This document shows positions 41,001 through 49,060 of a DNA stretch of 64,000 bases, one piece after another. The notes beneath the pieces are model-generated. The model saw only the letters and a list, made by a program, of their open reading frames with translations, was not told where the DNA came from and made no database searches. The position numbers and the translations under genes were made by a program. This DNA is from a virus: IMG/VR virus record IMGVR_UViG_3300035156_000156, positions 1-64,000 of that record. The stretch is one strand, 5' to 3'. Every line of letters starts with the position of its first letter. Position 1 is the stretch's first letter.

Positions 41001-43902
41001 TATCGAAACCGGCTTCTATTGGGTGCGGTCAACCTTCCTCGGCTACACGTCAAGCACGCCGCCATCGGCGTCAGTGTCGGCCGCCGACCTCCCCAGCGGC
41101 ATCTTCGCCGCGGCGCTCGACGCGATCACGAATGACGCCATTCTGTCGGGCAAAGAGAAGCGCCGGACGAAGGCCGACCGCGATGCGTTGCAGGCCGACG
41201 CCAACGCGCTTTATGTCCAGTATCTGGCACTGGGATCGCCCACCGACATCGCCGACGAAATCGCGGCGCAGGACGCCGCGCTGATCGGCCTCGATAATTA
41301 TCTGGCGACGATCGCGCCAAGCTGGGTGGACTTCACCCAGCCCTCGCCAATCGTGCCTGCGGACTATGCGACGGCGTTCCTGAACGCCCGCGACAAGGTG
41401 GCCAAGCTGAACGCGGCGATCACCGGCCGCCCCGGTGCCAACGGGGCCAGCACGTTCACGCTGACGCCGATCAATGCGACGGCGGTGGGCGTCGATAGCG
41501 TGCGCCCGCTTAACCCGGCGAATGATGAATGGTCGGGCAAAGCCCAAACGGTGCAAGGCTACAAACAGGCCGCGGTTTCGGGATACATGACCGTCAACGC
41601 GGGTTTCGGCCTCACGACGGACCCGCTCGCAAATACTAGCTTCGACACCGTCGATTATTGGTTCCACCGATCGGCAAATGGCAGCTTGAATGTTTACCGC
41701 AACGGCGCATTTATTCTGTCACTCCCTGACGATGAAGCCGGCACGCCAGACACTCCATCGGGACCGTTTCAGGTGGTCGCCGACGGTAAGACGGTGCGGT
41801 ATCTATACAAGGGCGTTGAACGCTACAGCCATGAGGTAAATCCCGGCGACGGCCCCCTGTTCGGCGTCTTCAATTTTGCCAACATGATCAGCCGCCCACA
41901 AGTGCGCATTGATCGCGTCACCTTCGCATCGGCGGGGCAAGCCGGCAGCAGCGCGTTCAACCTGATCGCATATGGCGGCGGCAGGCTCTTGAGCAGCAAC
42001 AGCGTGGCCAAGCAAAGCGGCGTGCAAGGCGTATCGGACTCCGGTGCTTACTCCTTGGAAGGCTGGCGCGGCGGTTGCCAATTGTCGTTTGTCACGATGC
42101 CGGGCTGGTACACCGCAGGCGGGTTGAACGACTCGCCCGGCGCATCGACCAACTTAGAAGACATCGACTTCGCTTGGCATTGCGTGCCCAACGGCAACGC
42201 TAACGACCTTCAAATCTTCGAAAACGGTCAGTATATCGGCAGTTATGGCTTCGTTGGTGGCCCCGTGCGGCTTGCCATCATCTATAACAACAAGACCGTG
42301 CGCTACCTGCTTGACGGTGCAACGGTACGCGAGGTTCCGACGACTGCCGATCGGCTGTTCTATTTTGACAGCAGCATCTGGACGCTGGGTTCGCGGCTGG
42401 ATCAGATCGCATTTGCCTCGGCCGGTGCCGCTGGTGCCAGCGCGATCGTGGCGCAGCTTACCAACGGCACGCACACCCTGCCGGCCAATTACTATGGCAT
42501 GGTCAGCAGCTATGCCGGCGCATCGACCGATGTGGTGGTGTTCGACGGCGCGCAGGACGTGTCGGCCGATTACGTGCTGTCCACCGCACCGGGCGGCAAT
42601 CCGCAGTCGCTGTTCGTCAGCTACTCGGGCCGCACTGCCACCGTCACAGGCGGCTTTGACGCTTCTGAGGACGTGGCATCGCTGACGATCCGCGCCACCG
42701 GCACCGGGCTGCATGCCGGGCAGCCGCCAATTGATCGCGTGTTCAGCCTGTCGAAGTCGAAGGGCGGGCTGGATGGGTCGCAAGGTGCCCTGATCAGCCT
42801 TTCTGCCAGCGCGATCACCGCGCGCTACAATGCTGATGACCAGTATGTCGGCAGCGGCATCACTTTTGTGGCTAACAGGCAGAACACCAACTCGCCGACC
42901 GCGTGGCGGCTGTTCAGCAATGCGGGCGACTCCATATTCGGCTACGCTCAAGCCGCCGATTTCGTCGCGGCTGAACCTACGTATTGGAGTTCTACCGGAA
43001 ACGACAATCTGACGCTGACGCCTGTCGGGGTCGATTTTCACATGGATACTTATGGCAACGGCATCTCGCTTGCTGCGGCGATTTCCGGCACCTCTATCAT
43101 CGACACGGCTTCAATTTCAAAGGTCAAGGATGGCACCAACGGCGAAAACGGTCTGCCCGGTGCCGACGGCTTCATTGTGGACACCGAGACGGTGGCCTTC
43201 GTGCAGCCGGTGTTTTCGAGCGGTGCCAACAAGCCTTCGTGGACCGGGGGTTCGGGCACCATCCGGCTGACCAAGGGAAAGTCGCGCATCACCAGCGGCG
43301 TGACCTATGCCGTGCTGACCATCGTCAACATCGCCAGCCTGTCGCTGGCTGGCGACACGTTCAGCTTCGCCGGCACGAACTCGGACAAGGGCAGCTTCAC
43401 GATCCGCGCGATGTACGACGGCGTTGCCTACGATCGCACTGTGACCGTCACCAAGGTGGCCGACGGCGAAGCCGCGTTCCGGGGTTCGACGGTGCTGGGC
43501 GTGCAGAGTGTCGGCGCTGGCGTGGTATCGATGGGCAACGCGACCACGACGGTGCCGGGCGGTCGCGGCTGCACCCTGTCGGCGGTGGTCAACTATGACT
43601 TCACCACCAATCAGACGAGCGATTATGTCGGCCGGCTGCACCTATATTGGCGAAATGCCACCGACAACGGACCGCTGAACTACCTTGGCTTTCAGGACGG
43701 CTCGGCAGCGGGTGTCTTCAACGCGGGCACGGTTGAAGAACCGCAATATGTGCGCACGCCGGGCACGGTCAGCGCCAGCTTTGCTTTCCAATCGCCGACC
43801 GCAGATAAGGCGATTTACTTCGAGGCGAGGATTGAGCGCATAGCCGGCGGCGGCGGCAATGCTCGGGCATCGGGGTCGATGAAGTTGGAGGTGTCGTCGT
43901 GA
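38056..43902 (+). CDS. Tail tip protein: gpI-gpJ fusion (central fibre)
   Basis: A 1,948-residue protein. Residues 1 to about 85 match lambda gpI (HLHGRLGTKFGRKH, RALSHLLPGF, DVHIVPAG) followed by a hydrophobic segment (about 90-115). From about 215 it matches gpJ (EDPNSLQSQATAKIVDLVSEGEI; VPSNYNPVTRAYSGIWDGTF; YCDGMVPDGFGGTEPR). The C-terminal 800 residues hold a helical segment, two related lectin-like repeats ending IDRVTFASAGQAG and LDQIAFASAGAAG, and further beta domains. It forms the tail tip hub and receptor-binding fibre. In lambda the I and J functions are separate genes; here they are one polypeptide. Confidence 0.88.
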   Translation: MRTIHLHGRLGTKFGRKHSLAVSSPAEAMRALSHLLPGFSAYVRARKYAVAVGDGTVIGERQLRMQLAAGRDVHIVPAGAASGIETILLGATLLLTAVAAVSVLSMPKAVAASAREDATKTASFIFDGAQNNSEQGHPVPLVYGQMRVGSIVVSAGINTSDANAMSLGTNPANPYLSGTYKDRVGITAGFLSGNSREWVAFEKGGKGGGGGTTRSAQEDPNSLQSQATAKIVDLVSEGEIVGLVNGMQSIYFDGTPLANPDGTFNFAGVAVEQRLGLPDQEFMPGFADTELTRQIGTDVTANGGPVTRSIEDGDVTVARVTIRLPQLFQQDTTNGDLKQSSVEVAISVQADGGGFTEIVRSQFVGKTNSPYQRSFDIRLPNGTTRDVRVTRITPDSDVASLQNDTVFDLLTEVVEAKLSYPDSALFGLTVDAKQFGTNIQGRAYEIKGLIIEVPSNYNPVTRAYSGIWDGTFKRAWTDNPAWVFRDILVSRRYGLGARIPESAIDKWGLYAIAQYCDGMVPDGFGGTEPRYTINCAITNPASAYDLLASIASNFRGWAYWGSGTVMAVQDRPEDPSILVTPSNVVDGQISYGRITPLEKRRSVAVVYWNDPDDGYKLAPEIYEEPALIRRFGRRTGEEVTAFGVTRRGHAHRFARWLIEDESQASNASASYQVGDDHAFAEPGRIATIADPMYSSLRRGGRVRVATTTSVELDAPVTIANGQQYLLRVMLPDGTVQRRAVFPQPGQSVVMPITAPLSLAPKPGAVWTLETDAVANRQFRIRALTTTAAPYSVQGQLYDPTKYERVELDRDISSPNYLGVPQGGLGLPRNLYAFEFLFPNGTASVPAVQMGWQHPDDPRVLYYQAQVQRPGGQWEAAGDSSDSTRVIRPAEPGSWGFRVRSLDALGNKTAWVQITAPLDGQVDLIPNPYDLTLNVSEDAGIAALVWTPPIDFRPLRFEIMYNIADDYAGAASLGIVDGASFVVIETGFYWVRSTFLGYTSSTPPSASVSAADLPSGIFAAALDAITNDAILSGKEKRRTKADRDALQADANALYVQYLALGSPTDIADEIAAQDAALIGLDNYLATIAPSWVDFTQPSPIVPADYATAFLNARDKVAKLNAAITGRPGANGASTFTLTPINATAVGVDSVRPLNPANDEWSGKAQTVQGYKQAAVSGYMTVNAGFGLTTDPLANTSFDTVDYWFHRSANGSLNVYRNGAFILSLPDDEAGTPDTPSGPFQVVADGKTVRYLYKGVERYSHEVNPGDGPLFGVFNFANMISRPQVRIDRVTFASAGQAGSSAFNLIAYGGGRLLSSNSVAKQSGVQGVSDSGAYSLEGWRGGCQLSFVTMPGWYTAGGLNDSPGASTNLEDIDFAWHCVPNGNANDLQIFENGQYIGSYGFVGGPVRLAIIYNNKTVRYLLDGATVREVPTTADRLFYFDSSIWTLGSRLDQIAFASAGAAGASAIVAQLTNGTHTLPANYYGMVSSYAGASTDVVVFDGAQDVSADYVLSTAPGGNPQSLFVSYSGRTATVTGGFDASEDVASLTIRATGTGLHAGQPPIDRVFSLSKSKGGLDGSQGALISLSASAITARYNADDQYVGSGITFVANRQNTNSPTAWRLFSNAGDSIFGYAQAADFVAAEPTYWSSTGNDNLTLTPVGVDFHMDTYGNGISLAAAISGTSIIDTASISKVKDGTNGENGLPGADGFIVDTETVAFVQPVFSSGANKPSWTGGSGTIRLTKGKSRITSGVTYAVLTIVNIASLSLAGDTFSFAGTNSDKGSFTIRAMYDGVAYDRTVTVTKVADGEAAFRGSTVLGVQSVGAGVVSMGNATTTVPGGRGCTLSAVVNYDFTTNQTSDYVGRLHLYWRNATDNGPLNYLGFQDGSAAGVFNAGTVEEPQYVRTPGTVSASFAFQSPTADKAIYFEARIERIAGGGGNARASGSMKLEVSS

Positions 43903-44441
43903 TCGATCCGGTGGCGGTATTTCGGCAGGACAACGGCAAGCTGGTGCATATCTGCGGCTTGCACCTTGCGCCTGCCGACGACAATTCCGAGTTCGGTCAC
44001 TCGCCGGTGCCCGATGATTACAGCGACGAAACGCACGATTGGGACGCGGAAGCGCGGCAGTTCAAGGTCAGCATCGACCGCCTGCGCATCCGGCAGTGGG
44101 AAGCGGTCAAGGCGCGCAAAACACTGGCCGAGGACAGCGGCGTCACCACCGATCAGGGCCGCGTGCAGACGGACCCGGACAGCCGCGGCAAGATTACAGG
44201 AATGGTGGTCATGGCCATGTTAGCGCAGTCTACTGGTGCCCCGTTCGAACAGAACTTCCTGATGGAGAACGATAGGCCAGTGCTGGTCGATGCGGGGGGC
44301 ATGATCGGCATCGGCCTCGCCGCCGGGCTGCACGTCGTAAACTGTCACGCGGTCGCGCAGGCCAAGCGTGCGCAAATCTGGGCAGCTACGGACGCCGCGG
44401 CGATCGAGGCGGTGGGCGTTGACGACGGGTGGCCAGAATGA
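43899..44441 (+). CDS. DUF4376-like tail fibre accessory protein
   Basis: A 180-residue protein. A helical middle (SIDRLRIRQWEAVKARKTLAEDSGV) and the following DSRGKITGMVVMAMLAQ match the DUF4376 domain often found in fibre assembly or fibre-tip proteins. GTG start in a 4-bp overlap with the I-J gene. Fibre assembly or attachment is inferred. Confidence 0.65.
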   Translation: MIDPVAVFRQDNGKLVHICGLHLAPADDNSEFGHSPVPDDYSDETHDWDAEARQFKVSIDRLRIRQWEAVKARKTLAEDSGVTTDQGRVQTDPDSRGKITGMVVMAMLAQSTGAPFEQNFLMENDRPVLVDAGGMIGIGLAAGLHVVNCHAVAQAKRAQIWAATDAAAIEAVGVDDGWPE

Positions 44442-44719
44442 AGCGGCTCGGCGAATGGTTGGTGCAGGTCGGCATCGCGATCGACCAGCTTGTCTATGTG
44501 CTGGTAGCGGGTCCGTTCTATTGGCTGCTGCGCCGCGGCATCTGCCCGTCGGCCGACGAGACGATCAGTTCGCGCGTCGGGCGCGCCGCGCAGGAGGGCA
44601 AGCGGTGGGGCATCGTGCTGGAATGGGTGATCGACCATTCGTTCATGCTGTTCGGCAGTAAGCCCGGCCATTGCCAACGCGCGATCGAAACCGCCTTCTT
44701 AGGGATGGCCCCCAAATAA
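44438..44719 (+). CDS. Small membrane-associated protein
   Basis: A 93-residue protein with a hydrophobic stretch at about 10-30 and a second, weaker one near 60-72. It lies between the tail genes and lysis genes. Its role is unknown; an accessory lysis function is possible. Confidence 0.55.
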   Translation: MKRLGEWLVQVGIAIDQLVYVLVAGPFYWLLRRGICPSADETISSRVGRAAQEGKRWGIVLEWVIDHSFMLFGSKPGHCQRAIETAFLGMAPK

Positions 44720-44812
44720 GGGCGCGCGCGCGCAACGGCTTTCCCGCCCGCCCCTTTTCATCTACTTGGGCGTTGGGCAGCAGGGACGTGAAATGCAAAG
44801 GGCTACAGCACG

Positions 44813-45400
44813 ATGCTGACCATACTGAACATGATGTCAGTGGCCCCGGTGGTCATCAACACGGCTGCAAGCCCGTTCCCGCCTAGCTTCGATAACAATC
44901 CAATGGTGTTCGCTTGGGCGCTGTTCGCGCGCATGCTGGTGTTCAGCTTGGCGTCGGCCACAGTCGTCAAGATCATGGCCCGCAACGCCGCCGAGAGGTT
45001 GCCGACAAACCACCCGGTTTATTATCATCGCTTGGTCATGATGTGCTTCCTGTGGACCGCCATCATGGGGTCCAGCAGCGACGTGATGACTTATCTGTTC
45101 TGGGGTGAAGCGTCGGTGGAAACCACCAGTTTCATCTTGCTGCTATGCCGCGTGATCGACGCCTGCACCATGGCTCCGTTCGTGATGGCCTTGTTCGTTC
45201 CGGTGTGGATGCGGTGGCTGCGCAATGCCGGTTGGGTACGATTCCAGCCGACGATCGTTCTAAATGGCGTCATCAATGACGTTCGGGTCACGTGGACTTC
45301 GGCCACCATACCCCTTCAACTTCTAACCTACAGCTTGATCGCCAGCGGCATGGTGACGGTCGGCAAGTATCTGCTGTGGGTAGAGCATGCACTTAGATAG
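44813..45400 (+). CDS. Multi-pass membrane protein of lysis region
   Basis: A 195-residue protein with about four predicted membrane spans (near 7-22, 30-55, 75-97 and 105-135, with a further one at 165-190). AAAGGG lies upstream. It could be a holin, antiholin or superinfection-exclusion protein; only the membrane nature is supported. Confidence 0.55.
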   Translation: MLTILNMMSVAPVVINTAASPFPPSFDNNPMVFAWALFARMLVFSLASATVVKIMARNAAERLPTNHPVYYHRLVMMCFLWTAIMGSSSDVMTYLFWGEASVETTSFILLLCRVIDACTMAPFVMALFVPVWMRWLRNAGWVRFQPTIVLNGVINDVRVTWTSATIPLQLLTYSLIASGMVTVGKYLLWVEHALR

Positions 45401-45767
45401 CCTCGGCCGGATCGCCGCAAACGCCGCCACTGTTGCCCTGCCCGCGATAGTCCCGGCCACGATCCCTGCATGGGGTCCACCTGCCATCGAACTGTTCGGC
45501 GTCAACATTCCGATCGCCAGCATGGCCCTGTCTATGATCGGGCTGATGATGGCGCGCGGGGTCAGCGCAGCGCGCGAGGGGCCATCACCGGGCGGTCGCT
45601 ACCTGACCGGCACGCTAATGCTGATCGTGTTCGCGCTGGTGGTCGAACGCCAGCCCGGCCCCGGCGTAGCAATCGCGTGGGGCGTCGGCGTCGGGGCCTC
45701 GGGCATCCTGCTGTTCGATCTGTTGAAGGATCGGGTGCTGATGCTGTTCGGCAAGTGGAAGGACTGA
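45387..45767 (+). CDS. Putative holin
   Basis: A 126-residue protein with three hydrophobic stretches (about 12-30, 38-58 and 72-112) and a charged C-terminus (LKDRVLMLFGKWKD), just before the endolysin gene. Size, spans and place fit a holin that permeabilises the inner membrane. It overlaps the upstream membrane protein by 14 bp. Confidence 0.6.
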   Translation: MHLDSLGRIAANAATVALPAIVPATIPAWGPPAIELFGVNIPIASMALSMIGLMMARGVSAAREGPSPGGRYLTGTLMLIVFALVVERQPGPGVAIAWGVGVGASGILLFDLLKDRVLMLFGKWKD

Positions 45768-45815
45768 CACGCCCAGCCGGGTGTGCTACGCCGCGCGCCT
45801 GAAAAGGGGCGGGCC

Positions 45816-46535
45816 ATGAAGCTGAAAGAGTGGCAGAAGTATCTAAAGGACACCGGCCGCTATAGCGGGCGCGTCGATGACATACCCGGCATGTTGACCG
45901 ATGCGGCCACCCTGCTGGCGCTGACCGATGGCCCGGACACCGCGCTGAAACTGGACGACTTTGCCGCGGCGGGTCGCGAATTGAAGGTCGCCCCGCCTGC
46001 CATTCGCGCGTTCTGGAAGGTCGAAGCGAACGGCGCGGGGTTCCAGAACGGCCTTCCGAAAATCCTTCCCGAGCCGCACAGGTTCAGCCGCAACACCGCC
46101 CGGCTGTTCGACAACAGCAACCCGGTGCTGTCCTATCCGGTGTGGGGCACCCGGCCCTACCCGGCTGCGCAGGACGATCGCTACCGCATGCTGCTGGCGT
46201 GGATCAGGTTGCTGCACAGCCGAGGCATGGACATTGACGCGGCGTTCGCCTCGGCCAGCTACGGCGCGCCGCAGATCATGGGCGAGAACTTCAAGGCGTG
46301 CGACTATCCTAGCGCGCCGATGTTCGCGGTGGCCATGGCTCGCGACGAGAAGACGCAACTGGATGCGTTCATGGCGTTCGTGGAAAGCGCGGGCATCCTG
46401 CCGCACCTGCGCCGGGTCGATCGCACGCCGAAATCGTGGGAGCCGGTGGCGTCGCGGTACAACGGCACGGGGTTTCGGATCAATTCGTACCATACGAAGA
46501 TGGCCACGGCGTACGTGTCGTACGGCGGCAAGTAG
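45816..46535 (+). CDS. Endolysin (N-acetylmuramidase)
   Basis: A 239-residue enzyme. The first ~40 residues look like a small peptidoglycan-binding unit (LKEWQKYLKDTGRYSGRVDD). From about 58 it matches the N-acetylmuramidase family (DUF3380): AFWKVEANGAGF with likely catalytic Glu70, LPEPHRFSR, and SASYGAPQIMGENF. It cuts the glycan backbone for host lysis. No signal peptide, so it depends on a holin. AAAAGGGG lies before the ATG. Confidence 0.88.
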   Translation: MKLKEWQKYLKDTGRYSGRVDDIPGMLTDAATLLALTDGPDTALKLDDFAAAGRELKVAPPAIRAFWKVEANGAGFQNGLPKILPEPHRFSRNTARLFDNSNPVLSYPVWGTRPYPAAQDDRYRMLLAWIRLLHSRGMDIDAAFASASYGAPQIMGENFKACDYPSAPMFAVAMARDEKTQLDAFMAFVESAGILPHLRRVDRTPKSWEPVASRYNGTGFRINSYHTKMATAYVSYGGK

Positions 46536-46543
46536 GAGGCAAC

Positions 46544-46858
46544 ATGGACCCGTTTACCCTGATTCCAATGGTGGCCGATCAGCTTGGCATCCCGCCCAGC
46601 AGCTTGGTGTTCTACCTGTTCGTGCTTTCCGGCTTGGCCAACGTGACGGCCCGGCTGATCCCCGACGACGCCACCGGCTGGAAAGCCACGGTGCGCAAGG
46701 TCGCCTCGATCGTGGGCGTGTACGTCAGCAGCCGCGTCACCAGCGGCGTGACGGTCAACGATGTGGCAAAGGCCGCGCTGGAAACCCCGCCGATTCCGCA
46801 ACGGGTCGCGGCCGACACCGACCAACCCGTTGCCGCCGTGCAACCGAACAAGGAGTGA
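46544..46858 (+). CDS. Small membrane protein of lysis region
   Basis: A 104-residue protein with one clear membrane span (about 20-38) and a longer soluble tail. AGGAGG precedes the ATG closely. Such proteins after endolysins are often second holins or inner spanin subunits; the short hydrophobic segment and the following lipoprotein gene would fit an inner spanin, but a coiled coil is not evident. Confidence 0.5.
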   Translation: MDPFTLIPMVADQLGIPPSSLVFYLFVLSGLANVTARLIPDDATGWKATVRKVASIVGVYVSSRVTSGVTVNDVAKAALETPPIPQRVAADTDQPVAAVQPNKE

Positions 46859-46863
46859 CCACC

Positions 46864-47277
46864 ATGTACCGACGCTTATTGATCGCCGCCTGCGCCCTGT
46901 CGCTCGCGTCGTGCGGCGACCGCCTGCCGCTGGGCAGCGCGGGCAGTGCCGCAGCCGTGGCGGCCGACGCCGCCGGTGTGCCGCCGCCCGTCACCGTCGC
47001 CGATCGCACGCTGCTTGACGAGAAGGTCGCGACCACCGCCACCGTTTCCTACAGCGCAGCGTCGCGGCTCGGCGCGCGGCTGGCGAAGGCCGGCTTGATC
47101 GACAAGGCCCGCTTCAAGGCGCTGGACAATCAGGGCTTCGAAGCCGTGCTTGCGCTGGAAAAGGCGTATCGCGCTGCCAACGCCGCCAGCTTCCGCGCCG
47201 CGCTCGATCAGATCAATGCCGCTGTCGCCAGCATCAACGGGCTGCTTGGCCCGGTGATCACCCCCGCCCCCAAGTAG
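46864..47277 (+). CDS. Lipoprotein of lysis region
   Basis: A 137-residue protein with a type II signal peptide and lipobox LASC (Cys at about 17), then an Ala-rich helical periplasmic part. It should sit in the outer membrane. An outer spanin partner of the preceding membrane protein is the natural guess; it is longer than most outer spanins. Confidence 0.6.
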   Translation: MYRRLLIAACALSLASCGDRLPLGSAGSAAAVAADAAGVPPPVTVADRTLLDEKVATTATVSYSAASRLGARLAKAGLIDKARFKALDNQGFEAVLALEKAYRAANAASFRAALDQINAAVASINGLLGPVITPAPK

Positions 47278-47287
47278 GAGAAGCCCC

Positions 47288-47467
47288 TTGCTGACTGCCC
47301 TTCTGAACACCGTGCTGCTGGTCGGTTCCGACCTGCCGGCGTACAAGGCCCTGTTCGATCAAGTCGTGGATATGCTGTCCGAGGACGATCAGGCCACCGC
47401 CAAGGAAGCCTACGAAAAGGCATTGGCTGACGCGCACACGGCACATCGCGACGCGCAGGCGATTTAA
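47288..47467 (+). CDS. Small hypothetical protein, end of late operon
   Basis: A 59-residue protein read from a TTG start with GGAG nine bases upstream. The first 15 residues are hydrophobic and the rest is a charged helix. Third-position GC is high in this frame. It is the last gene before the late terminator. Confidence 0.5.
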   Translation: MLTALLNTVLLVGSDLPAYKALFDQVVDMLSEDDQATAKEAYEKALADAHTAHRDAQAI

Positions 47468-47486
47468 GCCGCAGCAAACGCCATTG

Positions 47487-47516
47487 GGGGCGGTTCCGCA
47501 TCATCGGGGCCGCCCC
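47487..47516 (+). terminator. Late operon terminator
   Basis: GGGGCGG and CCGCCCC form a 7-bp stem around a 16-base loop, 20 bp after the last rightward lysis gene, followed by TTAT. It probably ends the late transcript. Confidence 0.6.
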
Positions 47517-47545
47517 TTATGCTGTCTGGCGTGGCGAGCCTTATC

Positions 47546-47563
47546 TAATACCCGCTTTATGCG
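47546..47563 (-). repeat. 18-bp inverted repeat, left copy (TAAAGCGGG family)
   Basis: TAATACCCGCTTTATGCG is the exact reverse complement of 52049-52066. It lies between the two terminators that face each other here and contains the TAAAGCGGGT element. Confidence 0.55.
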
Positions 47564-47618
47564 CATATCGAACCGGGGCTTGCGGGACCTGACGGGGCCG
47601 CGGCGGGGCCTGTGCCCC

Positions 47619-47650
47619 ATAAAAATGGCCGCCGGGTCGCCCCGACGGCC
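47619..47650 (-). terminator. Terminator of the leftward arm
   Basis: GGCCG-C-CGGG and CCCG-A-CGGCC (47627-47650) form a strong hairpin with a TCGC loop. On the leftward strand it is followed by ATTTTTAT, so it reads as a classical terminator after the leftward gene ending at 47716. Confidence 0.75.
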
Positions 47651-47715
47651 AGTTGATGCAATCCCACCCAAGGGCTGCGCAAGCGCGATATAGCGGGGCA
47701 CCCGCCCATTGTCAC

Positions 47716-48111
47716 CTATGGCTCGGTGTCCCACCCGAACAGCTTGTCGATCGCGGCAACATCGATTCGGCCTTCGTCGGCACCGCGCCGGGCGCGCGTC
47801 ACCATGGCAGCCCAGAACCTGTCGAAGCGCAGCAGCAGCGCGTCGTCCCAACCGTGCCGCTTGGCCTGCCGGAAAAACCGATGATAGGCGCGCCGGGCCG
47901 CAGATCGCGGCGGCACGTGGGCGCGCCAGTGGGTCGCGCACAGCCATTGATCGTCGGCCAGTGCACCGCCCGGCGCGGCGGTGGTGCGGGTGCAGCCCTC
48001 GATCGCACACGGGTTGCGCTTGGTGTGCGCCACGCACCGCGCGCTGTCGCGCTCGCCATAGCCCTGCCCTGCCCCACAGCATCGGCATGCAAAGGGCTGT
48101 CCGGTAATCAC
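47716..48111 (-). CDS. Zinc-binding hypothetical protein
   Basis: A 131-residue protein with CRCCG near the start, then CAIEGC and CATHW, which could hold two zinc ions. The C-terminal part is helical and basic. The GTG at 48111 overlaps the stop of the DnaA-like gene by 4 bp and is preferred to an upstream start. Function unknown; tight coupling to the DnaA-domain gene suggests a DNA-related role. Confidence 0.65.
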   Translation of the reverse strand: MITGQPFACRCCGAGQGYGERDSARCVAHTKRNPCAIEGCTRTTAAPGGALADDQWLCATHWRAHVPPRSAARRAYHRFFRQAKRHGWDDALLLRFDRFWAAMVTRARRGADEGRIDVAAIDKLFGWDTEP

Positions 48112-48413
48112 GCCGCCGCCTTGTCCATCGCCTTGCGGATACGCTTGCACAGCGCGGCGTATCGCTTGTCGTTCGCGCGCATATCACCAGCGCGGCGCAC
48201 GGCATTTATGATCGTGGTGTGATCGCGCTTACCGACAGCTTCGGCGATTTCGGACAGCGATACCTTGGCGGATTCGCGTATCGCCAAAATGATCGCAAAC
48301 CGGCCGTGCGCCAAACGAGGATAGCGCGACCGACTAATCACGTCGTCATATGTCATGCCCGCAGCGCGTGCGCCGGCCGCGATGACCTCGGGCCGCAACG
48401 CCGCCCGGCTCAC
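48108..48413 (-). CDS. Stand-alone DnaA domain IV-like protein
   Basis: A 101-residue protein that aligns along its length with the C-terminal DNA-binding domain of DnaA: VISRSRYPRLAHGRFAIILAI, then SLSEIAEAVGKRDHTTIINAV. KRDHTT at 62-67 corresponds to the GRDHTT signature that contacts the DnaA box. There is no AAA+ or oligomerisation domain. It could mark the phage origin, compete with host DnaA at oriC or DnaA-controlled promoters, or act as a repressor. Coupled by 4-bp overlaps to both neighbours. Confidence 0.85.
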   Translation of the reverse strand: MSRAALRPEVIAAGARAAGMTYDDVISRSRYPRLAHGRFAIILAIRESAKVSLSEIAEAVGKRDHTTIINAVRRAGDMRANDKRYAALCKRIRKAMDKAAA

Positions 48414-48613
48414 TTCTTCGGCCGCCAGCCATTAGCGAACTGGCGCAACACCATCTGCGCCAAGGTGCCGGCCCGTATCTTGCCCTCAAGCCAATCGTAG
48501 AACGTTCGCTTGCCGACCGATCCTTGCAGCAGCGTCAGCACTTCGGCCACGGTCTTAGACTTGGTGGACTCCACGGCGGCCTTGGCCAGCGCGGCGGTTT
48601 CGGGATGCTTCAT
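48410..48613 (-). CDS. Small putative HTH protein
   Basis: A 67-residue protein whose KTVAEVLTLLQGSVGKRTFYDWLEGKI region looks like a helix-turn-helix. It ends in a 4-bp overlap with the DnaA-like gene and starts in one with the gene before, so the three are probably one unit. DNA binding likely, target unknown. Confidence 0.6.
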   Translation of the reverse strand: MKHPETAALAKAAVESTKSKTVAEVLTLLQGSVGKRTFYDWLEGKIRAGTLAQMVLRQFANGWRPKK

Positions 48614-48846
48614 CGTACCAATACCTCGGATTGGGGGTGTGCAAATATGCCCTCGCGCTTGCCGCGGTACGGGCCGTCGATCACGTCCACCACCACGATC
48701 CACGCCACGGCTTCGCGACGGGACTCGGGGTGGACGATGGGGGTGCTGTGGCTGGGCCGGTTGCTGGCGACCACGCCCAAGCAGTTGTGCGACAGCGATA
48801 CGCGATCACCTGCCGCCAGATCGCGCACCAGCACCCGGCGCGGCAT
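48610..48846 (-). CDS. Small beta-rich hypothetical protein
   Basis: A 78-residue protein with alternating hydrophobic residues and a GDRVSLSHNCLGVVAS segment, as in small barrel domains. ATG at 48846 used; a TTG at 48852 is possible. No family recognised. Confidence 0.6.
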   Translation of the reverse strand: MPRRVLVRDLAAGDRVSLSHNCLGVVASNRPSHSTPIVHPESRREAVAWIVVVDVIDGPYRGKREGIFAHPQSEVLVR

Positions 48847-48865
48847 CAGCAACGCCCCCGCATTG

Positions 48866-49060
48866 TCACAGTACGAAGATCGTAAAGCCGATCAGCACCG
48901 CGAACAACGCGGTGTAGCGCAATCCATCGGTGATTTCCTCGGGCGCTACGCCGAACAGGTCGCCAAGGCTTTCGCGCATGCGGTAAGCCTGAACGCCGAA
49001 CGTGATCAGCAGAGCGATCACCAGCATGGCGGAAACAATGGTGGCGGCTTGTTCGGTCAT
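48866..49060 (-). CDS. Small membrane protein
   Basis: A 64-residue protein with two predicted spans (about 5-25 and 47-64). AAGGAGGT lies 6 bp before the ATG, a near-perfect ribosome-binding site. Role unknown. Confidence 0.65.
   Translation of the reverse strand: MTEQAATIVSAMLVIALLITFGVQAYRMRESLGDLFGVAPEEITDGLRYTALFAVLIGFTIFVL

Noticed and set aside
47546-47563. TAATAC at the start of the inverted repeat as a T7-type RNA polymerase promoter
   Set aside because: Only the first six bases resemble a T7 promoter and no single-subunit RNA polymerase gene is visible in the window.
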